From an uncultured Clostridia bacterium (GTDB lineage Bacteria; Bacillota; Clostridia; Christensenellales; UBA3700): DNA of 36,191 nt. The notes under the pieces are model-generated. The model did no database searches, was not told the DNA's origin, and worked only from the letters and a program-made list of their open reading frames with translations. The stretch spans positions 1-36,191 of the forward strand of contig CAMWVR010000012.1 in NCBI GenBank assembly GCA_947177795.1, given 5' to 3'. Shown piece by piece: positions 1 to 8,007 of this stretch. The number at the start of each line of letters is the position of its first letter. Within the stretch, counting starts at the first letter, position 1. The translations under genes were made by a program, and so were the position numbers.

Positions 1-54
1 AATATATATTATTAAATATTTATCAATACTAGACTAAATCTAGAACGAGGCAAT

Positions 55-306
55 ATGAGATTAGATAAATTCTTGAAAGTATCGCGAATAATCAAACGCA
101 GAACGGTCGCCAACGACGCTTGCGACAGCGGAAGAGCGCAAATCAACGGACGTCAAGCCAAGGCGGGCACGCAAGTCAAAGTCGGCGACGTGGTGACGAT
201 GTTTTTTGGCGACAAGGAGTTTTCTTTCAGAATTTTGCAAGTCAACGAGAACGCTAAGAAACAAGAATGCAGCGATATGTACGAGGTCATAAGCGATGAA
301 ATTTAA
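55..306 (+). CDS. rqcP: S4-domain RNA-binding protein, RqcP (YabO) type
   Basis: Small 83-residue protein made almost entirely of one S4 RNA-binding fold: it begins MRLDKFLKVSRIIKRR and continues with the family pattern (D)SGRxxxNGxxAKxGxxVKVGD around residues 24-46. Proteins of this length and pattern in Bacillota are RqcP/YabO, which bind the 50S subunit and tRNA and help RqcH add alanine tails to nascent chains on stalled ribosomes. HslR (Hsp15) is the related proteobacterial form and cannot be fully excluded by motif alone, but the short length favours RqcP. The start is supported by a GAGG ribosome binding site at 47-50. The last 11 bases overlap the start of ispDF, so the two are probably translationally coupled. 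Confidence 0.88.
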   Translation: MRLDKFLKVSRIIKRRTVANDACDSGRAQINGRQAKAGTQVKVGDVVTMFFGDKEFSFRILQVNENAKKQECSDMYEVISDEI

Positions 307-1417
307 CGTGATACTCGCATGCGGAGGCATGGGCGAAAGGTGCGGTCTGGGATACAACAAATTGCTGCTCAACGTAGGCGGCATTCCCCTGCTTGAAAAA
401 ACGCTGAACTGCTTTTGCCACAATGATATCTCAAAGATAGTAATTGCCTATAACAAAAACGATAAATCTGCAATTGAAAAAATAACGGAAGGACGCGACG
501 AAATAATACTCTGCGAAGGCGGAACAAGTCGCAGTCAATCTATCGCCAACGCCCTTAAATTCGTGGAAGACAATTGCGACTTTGTGATAATACACGACGG
601 CGCAAGATGCTTTTTGCCAAAAGAATGTCTTGAAAGAGGTATGCAAGAAGCCGTAGAATACGGTAACAGTGTGCTTTACGTAAACAGCGTAGATTCTCTG
701 CGTATCGTCGACGAGATCAAATCGCAACCTATAGAACGCTCTAAAATAGTACGAGTGCAAACGCCGCAGATTTTTAAAAAGGACGAAATAACTAAAGCTT
801 ACGCTTTGGCTGACGGTAAAGACTTCTCTGACGACGCTACGCTGTATGAAGAGTATATAAAAAAACCAATACGCTTGACTTACGGAAGCGAAGAAAATAT
901 CAAGGTCACTACTCCGTCAGATTGCAAAAATCTCAACGGCGGACTTTTGATTGGCAACGGTTGGGATACTCATAGATTGGACTTTGGCAGAAAGTTGATA
1001 TTAGGAGGAGTGCAAATACCGCACGACAAGGGGCTTGTGGCGCACAGCGACGGCGACGTGCTGATACACGCAATTATGGACGCAATACTCTCTGCAATGC
1101 ACGAGAGAGATATTGGCATACTCTTCCCCGACACCGACAATAAATTCAAGGATATAAGCAGCGTTAAATTACTTCAAGAAGTGCTTAAACTTGCAAGATC
1201 AAAGGGACTTGCCGTCAAGACTGTAAGCGCAGTCATTATGGCGCAAAAGCCAAAACTCTCTCCGCATATCCCTGCAATTCAAAAAAATCTTGCTGACATT
1301 ATGGGCATTGAAGAAAACTGCGTAAGCATCTCCGCCACCACTACCGAAAAACTCGGTATGGCAGGGCGCGAAGAAGGCATAAGCGTAAGTAGCGTAGCTA
1401 CGCTTTATAAAATTTAA
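296..1417 (+). CDS. ispDF: Bifunctional IspD/IspF (MEP isoprenoid pathway)
   Basis: Fusion of two enzymes of the methylerythritol phosphate pathway. Residues 1 to about 215 are IspD (2-C-methyl-D-erythritol 4-phosphate cytidylyltransferase): glycine-rich nucleotide-binding start (ILACGGMGER), Lys22, VIIHDGAR at 97-104, QTPQIF at 155-160 and a final NIKVTTPSD. Residues from about 219 are IspF (2,4-cyclodiphosphate synthase): GNGWDTHRL gives metal ligands Asp224 and His226, HSDGDVLIHAIMDA gives the third, His258, with the same spacing as D8/H10/H42 of E. coli IspF. FPDTD and the ATTTEKLG segment near the end are also intact. Both halves look full length and active. The gene overlaps rqcP by 11 bases. 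IspE, which works between the two activities, is not in the window. No clear terminator follows before the convergent gene at 1466. Confidence 0.95.
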   Translation: MKFNVILACGGMGERCGLGYNKLLLNVGGIPLLEKTLNCFCHNDISKIVIAYNKNDKSAIEKITEGRDEIILCEGGTSRSQSIANALKFVEDNCDFVIIHDGARCFLPKECLERGMQEAVEYGNSVLYVNSVDSLRIVDEIKSQPIERSKIVRVQTPQIFKKDEITKAYALADGKDFSDDATLYEEYIKKPIRLTYGSEENIKVTTPSDCKNLNGGLLIGNGWDTHRLDFGRKLILGGVQIPHDKGLVAHSDGDVLIHAIMDAILSAMHERDIGILFPDTDNKFKDISSVKLLQEVLKLARSKGLAVKTVSAVIMAQKPKLSPHIPAIQKNLADIMGIEENCVSISATTTEKLGMAGREEGISVSSVATLYKI

Positions 1418-1465
1418 TTTTATACGTACTCTTGACGAACTTTTGGGAAGAAACTGAAGATACTT

Positions 1466-1801
1466 TTACTCCTGCGGAGAGTCTGAGGATATAACTTCTT
1501 TTCTTTCTTTAATAAACTCTTTTAGAGATTTGATATACTTTTTTAACAAAATCACTTCGGAAAACACAAGCGCCGCAACCACGCAAAGACCTATAAAAGT
1601 CAAAACAAGCGCAGGAAAAATCTTTGCGCTCTCTAACGTAAAACTTGCGACGAGATACTTCGCCGAGCATACGAATATGAGTATCGCAACGATAGCGACT
1701 GCTATTACGCCAATACCGCCGATAACGCTAAACGGCGTGATATAAAACCATTGATATAATTTCATATCCTTTTTTGCTTTGTCTTTATTCTTGTTTTCCA
1801 T
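1466..1801 (-). CDS. Small two-helix membrane protein, function unknown
   Basis: A 111-residue protein that I do not recognise. It has a lysine-rich N-terminus (MENKNKDKAKKDMK), a hydrophobic segment at about residues 24-46, a second at about 60-85, and a charged C-terminal tail rich in Lys/Glu that ends in acidic residues. This predicts two membrane helices with both ends probably in the cytoplasm by the positive-inside rule. No Shine-Dalgarno sequence precedes the ATG at 1801; an extended -10 element lies so close upstream that the transcript may be leaderless. It lies 49 bases downstream of the metal transporter gene on the same strand and converges with ispDF. The reading frame is the longest here and its base composition matches neighbours, so I think it is real. 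Confidence 0.65.
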   Translation of the reverse strand: MENKNKDKAKKDMKLYQWFYITPFSVIGGIGVIAVAIVAILIFVCSAKYLVASFTLESAKIFPALVLTFIGLCVVAALVFSEVILLKKYIKSLKEFIKERKEVISSDSPQE

Positions 1802-1806
1802 AGGAT

Positions 1807-1815
1807 TATTTTAGC
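1807..1815 (-). promoter_or_regulatory. Possible extended -10 promoter, leaderless start
   Basis: Reading the minus strand, TGCTAAAAT followed by AATCCT and then the ATG at 1801. TGnTAAAAT fits an extended -10 box, and transcription would begin at or within a base or two of the start codon. No good -35 is visible. Weak evidence based on matching alone. Confidence 0.3.
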
Positions 1816-1850
1816 ACACAATAATAATTTTGAAAAGAGTTTAAAGCAAA

Positions 1851-2831
1851 TTAAAATTGAGGAATTATATAGTGGAACGCAATCGCAACTACCACTGCGA
1901 ATACGAAAAGTCCGCCGACGATTGCAAAGTTCTCTTTGACACGCTTGTTGGCTTTGAAAAGAAAAGCTATGCCAAGTCCGGCATTGACGATAAGTCCTCC
2001 GAGACAAGAACCGAACGATATTGCTCCGCCGAGGAAAAGTTCGGTAATGACTACGCTTGACGCGCAATTGGGAATTAGCCCTACTAGCGTGACCAGTATT
2101 GGCTGCAATACTCCGCTTTTGGACATAAATTCGGCAAGTCTCTCTTCACCGACGTAATATACGATAATTCCCATAATAATATTTATAATAAAAATATACG
2201 CCAAAATCTTGAGAGTGTGCAACAGCGGATGCACGAGATACTTCTTAACTTTGCTCTCCTTTTTATCATCGATATGATGTCCGCAACATCCTTTGTGTAT
2301 ATCCACCTCTTCGTCTTTATGAGTATCATCATGAGAATGCTCGTGATGATGTTCGTCTTCGTGATTATGGTCGTGGTCTTCGTGAGCATGTTCTTCAATA
2401 ATATCTTGCGTTTTGATTTGAGTTTGCTTTTTCTTTGCAGCTCTATAAGTCAAATCGATTGCGTAACCCACGACAAGGGCCAGCACGAACTTAGACAATA
2501 TCAACGCAAGAAGTTTGAGCCACACGCCTTGCTCGTTGATATGCGAAAAAAGTATTGGCAGAGCTTCGTCGGAAGTTGCGATAAAGACCGCCAACAACGC
2601 TCCGATAGTAATCTGTCTACGAGAATATAAATCCGCCGCAAGCACGGAAAAACCGCATTGCGGAACTATGCCGAAACCTGCGCCGACCGCTACGGCGTAG
2701 TTTGATTTGAGTTTTGAGTTCATTTTGACGGCGATCTTTTGTTCGACAAGTTCTATCAGTATATAAAATACGAGAAGTATCCAAGATAACTTGATAGTGT
2801 CCAAAAACGCGTCAAGCAAGACGTCCCACAT
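1851..2831 (-). CDS. ArsP_2-type putative heavy metal/manganese exporter
   Basis: A 326-residue polytopic membrane protein of the PF11449 family (putative 10-TM heavy-metal exporter, often annotated putative manganese transporter). Two internally similar halves each carry a glycine/proline-cysteine motif: GIVPQCGFSVLAADLY in the first and GLIPNCASSVVITELF in the second, separated by a long cytoplasmic loop. That loop is extremely rich in His, Asp and Glu (HEDHDHNHEDEHHHEHSH) and ends in GCCGHH, a strong sign of divalent metal binding. I chose the start at 2831 because AAAGGA precedes it and because a good promoter at 2859-2886 would start transcription downstream of the alternative start at 2870. 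The transported metal is inferred from the family and not shown. The gene is 49 bases upstream of the small membrane protein. Confidence 0.82.
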   Translation of the reverse strand: MWDVLLDAFLDTIKLSWILLVFYILIELVEQKIAVKMNSKLKSNYAVAVGAGFGIVPQCGFSVLAADLYSRRQITIGALLAVFIATSDEALPILFSHINEQGVWLKLLALILSKFVLALVVGYAIDLTYRAAKKKQTQIKTQDIIEEHAHEDHDHNHEDEHHHEHSHDDTHKDEEVDIHKGCCGHHIDDKKESKVKKYLVHPLLHTLKILAYIFIINIIMGIIVYYVGEERLAEFMSKSGVLQPILVTLVGLIPNCASSVVITELFLGGAISFGSCLGGLIVNAGLGIAFLFKANKRVKENFAIVGGLFVFAVVVAIAFHYIIPQF

Positions 2832-2858
2832 AATCAGATCCTTTTGTTGCGTATAGAC

Positions 2859-2886
2859 ATTATAATGCAAAACTCAAATTTCTCAA
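2859..2886 (-). promoter_or_regulatory. Sigma-A-type promoter of the metal transporter gene
   Basis: Minus strand: -35 TTGAGA (2881-2886), 16-base spacer, -10 TATAAT (2859-2864). Transcription would start near 2852, giving a leader of about 20 bases with AAAGGA before the ATG at 2831. Confidence 0.7.
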
Positions 2887-2932
2887 AATAAAACGAAAGC
2901 CAAAATAAAAATATTTGCCAAGAATTTTCAAA

Positions 2933-2951
2933 GCGGCTAATATTAAGCCGC
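2933..2951 (-). terminator. Short hairpin at the end of the lipoprotein gene
   Basis: Perfect 6-bp inverted repeat GCGGCT (2933-2938) / AGCCGC (2946-2951) with a 7-base loop containing the stop codon of the upstream gene. On the minus strand it is followed by TTTGAAAATTCTT, so the U-run is poor. It may be a weak terminator or a 3' end stabiliser. Confidence 0.4.
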
Positions 2952-5423
2952 CTGTTGAATAGTCGCCGCCGAGTTGGTCTGCGGCAGTGAAAGTATTATC
3001 GTGATTACAGAGCCTTTCCTATATACTTTGTTTGCAATATCTATAATATCGCTTGTATCGCCAAGCAAACTGTATCTTGAAATCTTTGCTCCGTAACCTA
3101 CTCTTTTCCTATAAGCTTTGAGCGCATCTTCTATTTTGGAAATCGCCATATCTTCGCCAAGCATAATGCAAAACGACGTCCCCTCAAGCGACGCCCCGCT
3201 CTTGTCTATATACTCAAAGACGTAACTCATCTCTTCCACTGCGTCATAATCTTGCTCTGCATCTCCGTCGATATACAAATCAAATTCTCTCGTATATTTA
3301 GTGGCGCCCGTCAAAATATTTCCGCTAGTAAATTCAAGTTGCATCTTGAAGTTGGCATAATAGTTAAACTCGCTGTCTGCGACGTATTGGCAATACTGAT
3401 CGGAATTATAGTTGTCAATTTCCGACCTCTCGTAATCGGTAAACAAGAAGTATTTGCCGTTGACGTATTCGTAATGATTTACGTCGTCATCATTCTGCAC
3501 TCCAACGACTCTGTTACCCCAAGTGGAGTCGGACAAAAACCACTCGCCCATTATCTGAATTTTGTTCCATGCGTGTCCCGCATCGCCAGCCTCGGCGTCT
3601 TTTAACTTACCCGTAACGCGAATGCAATCTATGCCTTCTATCGCGCACATGACCGAATACGCCTTTGACAGTCCGTCGCATACCGCAGATCCGTTGAGAA
3701 CACCCTCAAGATAAAACGCGTCGTACTTATAACTTGCCTGAGGCAACGTCGTATAAGCGACGTTGTTATCATAATACACGTTGATAATAAGCCAATCGAA
3801 TATCGCTCTTGCCTTTTGCAAATCCGTCATTCTGTCGTCGCATACGCCTCGCATAATCTCTTTGAACTTGTCGTATATCCTGTACGCCTGCGATCCGCTC
3901 ACGGGCAATGGGCGATAACCGTGCGAAAGTACGTAAAAAAGTTGATCTGACGTGCTGCACTCATACGTCTTGTCGACGTAATTAATCGCAAAGTCGTCAA
4001 AGTCGACGCTCCTGCTGCTCTCGTAATTATCGAATACGTGACCTATCTGAGGATAATAATCCTCTTGAGCAGTCGCCGAAAGCGTAGCTTGACCGCTTAC
4101 GCTTGAACTCATCCATACCGAACCCGTATTGTTAGAATAAGCTCTATAAGAAGCGCTTATCATTCTGGGGAATGTGCACTCGCCAAGCGCCTTGGAAAAC
4201 TCCTCTTTAATATTCTCCGCTCCGCTGACGTAGGTAATGCTTTTCGGGCTTTCTTTGGTGATATTATAAAAGTATATAAACTCTACGTACGCCAACATAT
4301 CTTCATAACTGTCAATAGACTTTATATCGTCGATAGAATACCAATCCTTATCTAAAAAACCTGCGTATAACTTATCTTCCCAACGGGCGTAAAGAGTCGT
4401 ATCTTCATTGGGCATATATCTCAAATTGTTGCGTATCGTCATTTCTTTGTTCGCATACCAGACAAGTTCCCGACTGCCGTCGGCAGTCAATACTTCTTTG
4501 GGCGCGCTCAAAGCCGTCCCCGGATAAATCATCTCATACGGCGTATAATCCACGTCGTCAGGCGTGACGTAAGAAAGTTGTTTGTAATCAAAATCTACAA
4601 ACTTTGCATATAAAATCAGATTACCGATGGATTCGGACAAAGACGACAATCTCTCTTCAAAATCGAAGTCCAAATACCAACCTGCAAATTGCTGATCGTT
4701 TTTAGTTGCGTCTTGCAGTTGGAATATATCTTCTACGGTATATTCAGTCTTGTTGAGCGGACTGTTTTCTCCGCCGTTCAAAACGTATTCGACGGTATAA
4801 GTGATAATGGAAAATTCCGCAACAAAGGTCGCATCTTGTTGCGGCAGGGAATCCAAATCGTCAAAATTCACCTCTTCGCCGTCGTAAGTCCAATATAAAA
4901 ATTCATAACCGCGTTTGGTCACGACAGGCGCCGTAAGTTGAGCTACGCTCTCTACTTTTTGACGAAGACTTCCGCTGACAATATCTGCGCCGTCTGCGTA
5001 AAACGTGTATATTATAAATTCTTCGTTGTCGCCGGGAGTCTGCGTAGCGTCGCCGCTAGGCAAGTCGGGCACATGACCGCCCGATGACTCTTTGACAATA
5101 TCAAACTCCTTGGTCACTTGTCCGCTGAAGTTGCCTTTGCCGCTTATCTCTACTTTGCCTTTGCCGATCTCTACATTATCAAAATACTCTAAGACGTAAT
5201 CCGTATCTAGCTCTAAGACCTTGTTAAAATATTTGACGTTTACGTCGGGTCTGATCTCCCGACCCGTATATTGATAGACGTCTGCCGACAACGTGATATT
5301 GCACTTGGAAATATCCGTCTTGAGAGCATCACTTATTCCGCTCAAATTGCAAGCCGTCAGCGAAATCAACGCCGTGAGTAATAAAATAGATATCAGGGCT
5401 AAACGTCTGTGTGTCTTTTTCAT
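2943..5423 (-). CDS. Large surface lipoprotein with transglutaminase-like domain
   Basis: An 826-residue exported protein. The N-terminus is a lipoprotein signal peptide with lipobox LTAC and Cys25 as the lipidation site. Residues of about 40-115 (YTGREIRPDVNVKY and GKGNFSGQVTKEFDI) resemble Ig-like extracellular modules. Next come about three InlB B-type (Listeria-Bacteroides) repeats at about 135-350, seen as YEFLYW, FAGWYLD and TTLYARW. The second half holds a transglutaminase/cysteine-protease fold: SAVCDGLSKAYS (Cys about 580), GDAGHAWNKI (His about 617) and SDSTWGN (Asp about 632), a complete Cys-His-Asp triad. The likely role is cell-surface peptide or glycopeptide processing, but the substrate cannot be read from sequence. 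Its ATG overlaps the trmB stop in ATGA, which implies translational coupling. Confidence 0.85.
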   Translation of the reverse strand: MKKTHRRLALISILLLTALISLTACNLSGISDALKTDISKCNITLSADVYQYTGREIRPDVNVKYFNKVLELDTDYVLEYFDNVEIGKGKVEISGKGNFSGQVTKEFDIVKESSGGHVPDLPSGDATQTPGDNEEFIIYTFYADGADIVSGSLRQKVESVAQLTAPVVTKRGYEFLYWTYDGEEVNFDDLDSLPQQDATFVAEFSIITYTVEYVLNGGENSPLNKTEYTVEDIFQLQDATKNDQQFAGWYLDFDFEERLSSLSESIGNLILYAKFVDFDYKQLSYVTPDDVDYTPYEMIYPGTALSAPKEVLTADGSRELVWYANKEMTIRNNLRYMPNEDTTLYARWEDKLYAGFLDKDWYSIDDIKSIDSYEDMLAYVEFIYFYNITKESPKSITYVSGAENIKEEFSKALGECTFPRMISASYRAYSNNTGSVWMSSSVSGQATLSATAQEDYYPQIGHVFDNYESSRSVDFDDFAINYVDKTYECSTSDQLFYVLSHGYRPLPVSGSQAYRIYDKFKEIMRGVCDDRMTDLQKARAIFDWLIINVYYDNNVAYTTLPQASYKYDAFYLEGVLNGSAVCDGLSKAYSVMCAIEGIDCIRVTGKLKDAEAGDAGHAWNKIQIMGEWFLSDSTWGNRVVGVQNDDDVNHYEYVNGKYFLFTDYERSEIDNYNSDQYCQYVADSEFNYYANFKMQLEFTSGNILTGATKYTREFDLYIDGDAEQDYDAVEEMSYVFEYIDKSGASLEGTSFCIMLGEDMAISKIEDALKAYRKRVGYGAKISRYSLLGDTSDIIDIANKVYRKGSVITIILSLPQTNSAATIQQAA

Positions 5424-6103
5424 TTATTGCTCTCCGATAAATATGCTTCCAATCTGTATATAGGCATATCCATATCAGTATATTTGACTTCGTGTTCTGT
5501 CATTATATTATTCTTGTAATCAGATCTATGCAAATCCAGCGTAACGTTTTTAAGCGCAAAGCTGTTTTGCGACAATTCGCAAATGGAATATTCAAACATG
5601 GCTTTATTATCCGTCTTGTGATATATCTCTCCGTCTTGCGTCAAAATATCTTTGTAGATTTCGAGAAACTTTCTGTTGGTCAGCCTTTGTTTCTCATATC
5701 CCTTTTGCGGCAACGGCGTGGGGAAATTTATATGTATGCGAGATACGCTGTGAGGCGGAAAATAACTTTGAAGGCACTCCGCCCGCAGTATCATAAAACG
5801 CACGTTTTTCAATCCCTCTTTCTTTACTCTTTCACAAGCCTCTACTATGACGTTGGAGAGCATCTCTATCGCAATATAATTGACGTCGGGATTGCGCATT
5901 GCAAGATGAGTAATAAATCTGCCCTTTCCGCAACCTATCTCCAATTCCACGGCGTTGTCGTTGCCGAAGACTTCTTTGAAGTCTATATAATCCTTTTTTG
6001 CCACGGAAGTCTTCATGTTGAGATCGGCAATAGTGCGCTCGATTATCAAATCGCTCACTTCTTCAAGACGCTCGTCCAAATTATGCTTTCTTCTCATTCG
6101 CAT
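5420..6103 (-). CDS. trmB: tRNA (guanine-N7-)-methyltransferase, atypical motif
   Basis: A 227-residue protein that aligns along its length with bacterial TrmB, which makes m7G46 in tRNA using S-adenosylmethionine. The SAM-binding motif ELEIGCGKGRF is at residues 54-63, KTDN at 163-166 and NIMTEHEVKY near the C-terminus. The start MRMRRK is usual for the family and has an excellent GGAGGA site seven bases upstream. Odd point: the family signature F(S/P)DPWPKKRHxKRR is here FPTPLPQKGYEKQR (127-140), so the conserved Asp is Thr129, the Trp is Leu131 and the Arg-His pair is Gly-Tyr. Activity could be altered, or the lineage uses a variant active site. It is the first gene of a unit with the transglutaminase-like lipoprotein. 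Confidence 0.85.
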   Translation of the reverse strand: MRMRRKHNLDERLEEVSDLIIERTIADLNMKTSVAKKDYIDFKEVFGNDNAVELEIGCGKGRFITHLAMRNPDVNYIAIEMLSNVIVEACERVKKEGLKNVRFMILRAECLQSYFPPHSVSRIHINFPTPLPQKGYEKQRLTNRKFLEIYKDILTQDGEIYHKTDNKAMFEYSICELSQNSFALKNVTLDLHRSDYKNNIMTEHEVKYTDMDMPIYRLEAYLSESNK

Positions 6104-6162
6104 AGCAAAATCCTCCGCTTTTATGCAATTACCGTTATGCCATTATCTCAATGGGTATTAAT

Positions 6163-6191
6163 ATTTTAGCATTTTTTAATGCGTTTGTCCA
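6163..6191 (-). promoter_or_regulatory. Promoter of trmB with inverted repeat in spacer
   Basis: Minus strand: -35 TGGACA (6186-6191), 17-base spacer, -10 TAAAAT (6163-6168). The spacer contains the inverted repeat GCATT-AAAA-AATGC (6169-6182), which could be a small operator or chance in AT-rich DNA. Confidence 0.5.
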
Positions 6192-6225
6192 TATCTTTTA
6201 AAATATATCAAAAAGTGGAAAAACG

Positions 6226-7035
6226 TCACAGCGTCTTTGCCAATTCTTCAAGCCAATTGCTTTCGCAATACTCTATTGCGCCATTGTCGCACGCCGCCGC
6301 CAAAATCCTATCGAGAGGCATCTTGACAACAGTATCTATACCGTATTGCTTTGCAATGCTATCTACGTTGCTCTCTCCGAAAATATACAACTTCTCTCCG
6401 CACTTATCGCATTGATAGTAAGACATATTTTCCACTATCGCAAGCGCGGGTATATTCATCATCTTTGCCATCTCAACGCCCTTGGACACGATCATATTTA
6501 CGAGTTCTTGCGGAGTCGTAACCATGATTATGCCGTCGACAGGCAGATTTTGAAATACAGTCAACGCAATGTCGCCCGTGCCCGGAGGCATATCGATAAA
6601 CATCGTATCGACGTCGCCCCAATACACGTCCGTCCAAAATTGCGTGACTGCGCCGCTTACCAAGCTAGAACGCCACACGACGGGATTCGTGTCTTCTTTG
6701 AGAAACATATTCATGGACACGACCTTGATACCCGTCACGCTCTGCGCAGGTATTATGCCCTTGTCGCAACCCATAGCCTTTTCTTTTATGCCAAATGACT
6801 TTGCCATAGACGCGCCAATGATATCTCCGTCGAGCACGGCTACGGTCTTGCCAAGCCGTCTGCTCAAGACCGCCAACATACTCGTCACCATAGACTTGCC
6901 GACGCCGCCCTTGCCGCTCATCACGGCGTAGACTTTGCCTACCTTGGAAAACTTGTTTAGCGTAGGCTTTTGCGGAGCGTTACGCTCTTTGCAATCCTGT
7001 CCGCAACTCGAACAGTCGTGTGTGCAATCACTCAT
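6226..7035 (-). CDS. Mrp/NBP35-family iron-sulfur carrier ATPase
   Basis: A 269-residue P-loop ATPase of the Mrp/ApbC/NBP35 family, which carries and transfers Fe-S clusters to target proteins in the cytoplasm. The N-terminus has four cysteines in CTHDCSSCGQDC (Cys4, 8, 11, 15). The deviant Walker A is GKGGVGKS at 41-48, MPPGTGD is the switch region, and CDKC (Cys209, Cys212) is the CxxC motif that holds a bridging cluster at the dimer interface. I chose the start at 7035 because AAAGGAG lies just upstream; an upstream in-frame ATG at 7083 would translate through a 10-bp hairpin and lacks a site. It is 69 bases after nanA, separated by that hairpin, so its membership in the nan operon is uncertain. 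Confidence 0.9.
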   Translation of the reverse strand: MSDCTHDCSSCGQDCKERNAPQKPTLNKFSKVGKVYAVMSGKGGVGKSMVTSMLAVLSRRLGKTVAVLDGDIIGASMAKSFGIKEKAMGCDKGIIPAQSVTGIKVVSMNMFLKEDTNPVVWRSSLVSGAVTQFWTDVYWGDVDTMFIDMPPGTGDIALTVFQNLPVDGIIMVTTPQELVNMIVSKGVEMAKMMNIPALAIVENMSYYQCDKCGEKLYIFGESNVDSIAKQYGIDTVVKMPLDRILAAACDNGAIEYCESNWLEELAKTL

Positions 7036-7049
7036 ATATTCTCCTTTGC

Positions 7050-7081
7050 GGTAACTGCGCCGTTTTGATAACGCAGTTGCC
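7050..7081 (-). promoter_or_regulatory. Intercistronic hairpin before the Mrp gene
   Basis: Ten-base-pair stem: GGTAACTGCG (7050-7059) with CGCAGTTGCC (7072-7081), one G-T wobble, 12-base loop. On the minus strand it ends directly next to the AAAGGAG of the Mrp gene and has no U-run, so it is not a normal terminator. It could act in RNA processing or in uncoupling Mrp expression from nanA. Confidence 0.5.
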
Positions 7082-7104
7082 AAAGACGATTTTGTTTGAT
7101 AAAT

Positions 7105-7980
7105 TTAAAGCTTTTTGACAATCTGCTTGCAATATGCTTTGCCTTCTGCCGACAACTCCGTAAACGGCTTTCTGCAACCGCCCATTTCTATGCCCATTTC
7201 TTCGAGAATGCCTTTTTCCGTTGCAAATACTCCGTACTTGATAAGCATAGTGATGATCTCGTTTGCCTCAAATTGAATTCTTTGCGCCTGCTTGATATTT
7301 CCCTCGTTGAAAAGACGGAACATATCGACGTACTTTTGCGGCATAAAATTATAAGTCGAACCGATACCGCCGTCTGCGCCCATGCTCAAGCCTGCCACCA
7401 ACATTTCGTCAAATCCGTTGTATACGAGCGGATCGCACTCCATGGTCTTGAACTGCTGAAGAGCAAACAAGTCGGACGTGGTATGCTTGATACCTATAAA
7501 CTTCTTATTCTTGAACATATCTTCGGCTCTCTCTTTGTTGAATTGAAAGCCGTTGGCGTTGGGGAAGTTGTACATTATCATAGGAATGTCTACGCTGTTT
7601 GCGATATCGTAGTAATATCCTTTGATAGCCTCGTAGGAAAAGCCGTAATAAAACGGCGCTACCGCAGAAATCGCATCGTAGCCCATATCTTGAGCGTACT
7701 TTGCCATATCTATAGCGTGATTTGTGTTGATTGTGCCCACGTGCGCTATCATCGTACCTCTGCCTGCGTTGCTTTCCGCCGCATACTTGAAGAGCTCTTT
7801 TCTCTCCTCCACGGTCAAAAGCATTCCCTCGCCCGTCGATCCGCCTACGTAAAAGCCGTTGATACCCTTTTCAAGATTGAAGTCTACGATCTGCTTTACG
7901 GATTTACCGTTGATCTTGCCGTCTGCTGTGTAAGGCGTGAGCAATGCTGAAAATACGCCTTTGAATTTTGCTTTGTTCAT
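7105..7980 (-). CDS. nanA: N-acetylneuraminate lyase
   Basis: A 291-residue TIM-barrel aldolase of the DapA/NanA family. It cleaves N-acetylneuraminate into N-acetylmannosamine and pyruvate in the cytoplasm. Lys165 in GIKHTTSDLF is the Schiff-base lysine and Tyr137 in YNFP the partner, both at the E. coli NanA numbers. GGSTGEGMLLT at 46-56 is the pyruvate carboxylate-binding segment; NanA-type GIKHTT and DLFALQQF separate it from dihydrodipicolinate synthase. An AGAGAGG site precedes the ATG. It lies 27 bases downstream of nanK, in the order sialidase-nanE-nanK-nanA, which confirms the role. Confidence 0.94.
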   Translation of the reverse strand: MNKAKFKGVFSALLTPYTADGKINGKSVKQIVDFNLEKGINGFYVGGSTGEGMLLTVEERKELFKYAAESNAGRGTMIAHVGTINTNHAIDMAKYAQDMGYDAISAVAPFYYGFSYEAIKGYYYDIANSVDIPMIMYNFPNANGFQFNKERAEDMFKNKKFIGIKHTTSDLFALQQFKTMECDPLVYNGFDEMLVAGLSMGADGGIGSTYNFMPQKYVDMFRLFNEGNIKQAQRIQFEANEIITMLIKYGVFATEKGILEEMGIEMGGCRKPFTELSAEGKAYCKQIVKKL

Positions 7981-8007
7981 AAATATACCTCTCTTAGTAA
8001 AAAATTA

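Noticed and set aside
29..43. Small inverted repeat CTAGA-CTAAA-TCTAG before rqcP
   Set aside because: Only five base pairs in AT-rich DNA; too weak to call an operator or hairpin.
1418..1465. Terminator between ispDF and the convergent membrane protein gene
   Set aside because: No stem with a U-run could be found on either strand.
2270..2400. Simple repeat in DNA at the His-rich loop
   Set aside because: The low complexity is explained by His/Asp/Glu codons of the transporter loop.
7096..7950. Open frame of 284 codons antisense to nanA
   Set aside because: nanA is certain from Lys165/Tyr137 and context; the antisense frame has no supporting signal.
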